From the NCBI RefSeq assembly GCF_015291645.1, contig NZ_CP030055.1, positions 3,038,001-3,102,000 on the forward strand: DNA of 64,000 bases, written 5' to 3'. Shown here piece by piece: positions 63,400 through 64,000 of the stretch. The position numbers and the translations under genes are program-made. Each line of letters begins with the position of its first letter. The first letter of the stretch is position 1. A model generated the notes under the pieces. The model had not been told where the DNA came from and did no database searches. It was given only the letters and a program-made list of their open reading frames with translations. Source of the DNA: Bradyrhizobium sp. CCBAU 53340. GTDB lineage: Bacteria > Pseudomonadota > Alphaproteobacteria > Rhizobiales > Xanthobacteraceae.

Positions 63400-64000
63400 C
63401 TACCTTGCGACGAGATGCTTGACATACCAGTCTCGCGCCGCCGAAGCTGATCGCTCGAAATCGGCGCCGTAGCAATCAAAGTGTCCAGAGGGCAATGCCA
63501 GCAATTGCTTCGGTTCACCGACTGTCTCGAAAGCCTGCTTGGCGAGCTCGAACGGAATAAGTGAATCATTCTCTGCGCCGATGAACATCAGCGGGCGTGG
63601 CGTGATGCGATGGAGATAAGCGAGCGGCTCGAAGCTGCCGATCATCTCGAAGCTTCTCAAAGTCACCTCGTTTTTCCAGTTTGGGGCGATCGGGGCCATC
63701 TGTCTCGTGCAGAACTCCCAGGAGTCCTGCGTGGGGAGAACACAAAGCGTCTTCGTGGTATCTTCTGCAGCGACGGCCGCCATCATGGGCAATTGGCCGG
63801 TCGCGCGAGCCCTGCGGTCCTGCGCGAATATCTGCGACAAGTGTTTGCGTGCCTCCGGGGGTACTTGGCTCCAATAGCCACCACCGCTCAGAAACGGCAC
63901 TTGCACGACGATGCAGCCAATGCGCTGATCAAGCGCTGTTGCCTGGATTGCGACGCCGCCACCATAACTGCAGCCCCAGACACCAATGCGGTCGGGATCG
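63400..64000 (-). CDS. Alpha/beta hydrolase (dienelactone hydrolase/esterase-like), C-terminal part
   Basis: The frame is open to the right edge, so only ~200 C-terminal residues are seen. They start DPDRIGVWGCSYGGGVAIQA, with the nucleophile Ser in G-C-S-Y-G. The acid Asp follows in FIGAENDSLIPFELAKQ and the His in LPSGHFDCYGADFE. It resembles the large family of carboxylesterase/dienelactone-hydrolase-like enzymes. The N-terminal part is missing, so signal peptide and substrate class cannot be judged. It ends before a strong hairpin. Confidence 0.8.
   Translation of the reverse strand, partial: DPDRIGVWGCSYGGGVAIQATALDQRIGCIVVQVPFLSGGGYWSQVPPEARKHLSQIFAQDRRARATGQLPMMAAVAAEDTTKTLCVLPTQDSWEFCTRQMAPIAPNWKNEVTLRSFEMIGSFEPLAYLHRITPRPLMFIGAENDSLIPFELAKQAFETVGEPKQLLALPSGHFDCYGADFERSASAARDWYVKHLVAR

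Overview
The window reads as GC-rich chromosomal DNA of an alphaproteobacterium, most probably a Bradyrhizobium or close relative (Nitrobacteraceae). The reasons are gene content: an alternative complex III cluster, Tat-exported ABC binding proteins, many LysR/GntR/AraC-controlled aromatic catabolic operons, and a set of very small alpha-helical or single-TM proteins of a type I associate with bradyrhizobia. The assignment rests on recognition, not on a search. I see no tRNA, rRNA, CRISPR array, complete insertion sequence or prophage.

Layout. (1) 1-4.6 kb: tail of an alternative complex III operon (actB end, actC, actD, actE, actF) converging on an SCO-type copper chaperone. (2) 4.7-7.6 kb: an rnhB remnant, ppa, a DUF892 ferritin-like gene and a broken FAD oxidoreductase. 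(3) 7.6-11.4 kb: a three-gene carbohydrate-type ABC importer without its ATPase. (4) 11.8-18.7 kb: a decaying stretch with pieces of ATP-dependent DNA ligase (two separate pieces), a FAH-family enzyme, an MFS transporter and a GntR/UTRA regulator, mixed with about ten very small genes, some intact and some frameshifted. (5) 18.8-24.1 kb: a LysR regulator divergent from a five-gene set with two paralogous dehalogenase-type hydrolases (one cytoplasmic, one exported), an azoreductase, an MFS carrier and a SnoaL-like protein. (6) 24.5-46.9 kb: the most striking part, an island that on sequence grounds encodes a complete route from an aryl-cyanohydrin (mandelonitrile type) or its amide to mandelate, benzoylformate, benzaldehyde, benzoate and, through PobA, protocatechuate. 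(7) 47.5-55.1 kb: an eight-gene, almost gapless operon of CoA-transferases, acyl-CoA dehydrogenases, an enoyl-CoA hydratase, an amidohydrolase, a carboxymuconolactone-decarboxylase-like protein and a GST, divergent from a GntR regulator. (8) 56.0-63.1 kb: two MFS carriers and a meta-cleavage operon (flavin hydroxylase, C-C hydrolase, extradiol dioxygenase, FAH-family hydrolase). (9) 63.4 kb to the right edge: the C-terminal part of an alpha/beta hydrolase.

How the island works. The nitrilase gene is the last gene of one branched-chain-type ABC transporter operon, and the amidase gene directly precedes a second, complete ABC transporter. FMN mandelate dehydrogenase follows on its own promoter. 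The divergent operon on the left holds benzoylformate decarboxylase, benzaldehyde dehydrogenase, a 49-residue coupled protein, an AAHS-type MFS carrier and 4-hydroxybenzoate 3-monooxygenase. Because PobA acts only on 4-hydroxybenzoate, I infer that 4-hydroxymandelonitrile/-amide (aglycone of plant cyanogenic glycosides such as dhurrin) is at least one natural substrate. Three regulators of different families (LysR, LuxR-type, AraC) sit at the three operon heads.

Limits: no homology search was possible. Start codons were chosen from ribosome binding sites and family lengths, and pseudogene calls assume the sequence is free of base errors.
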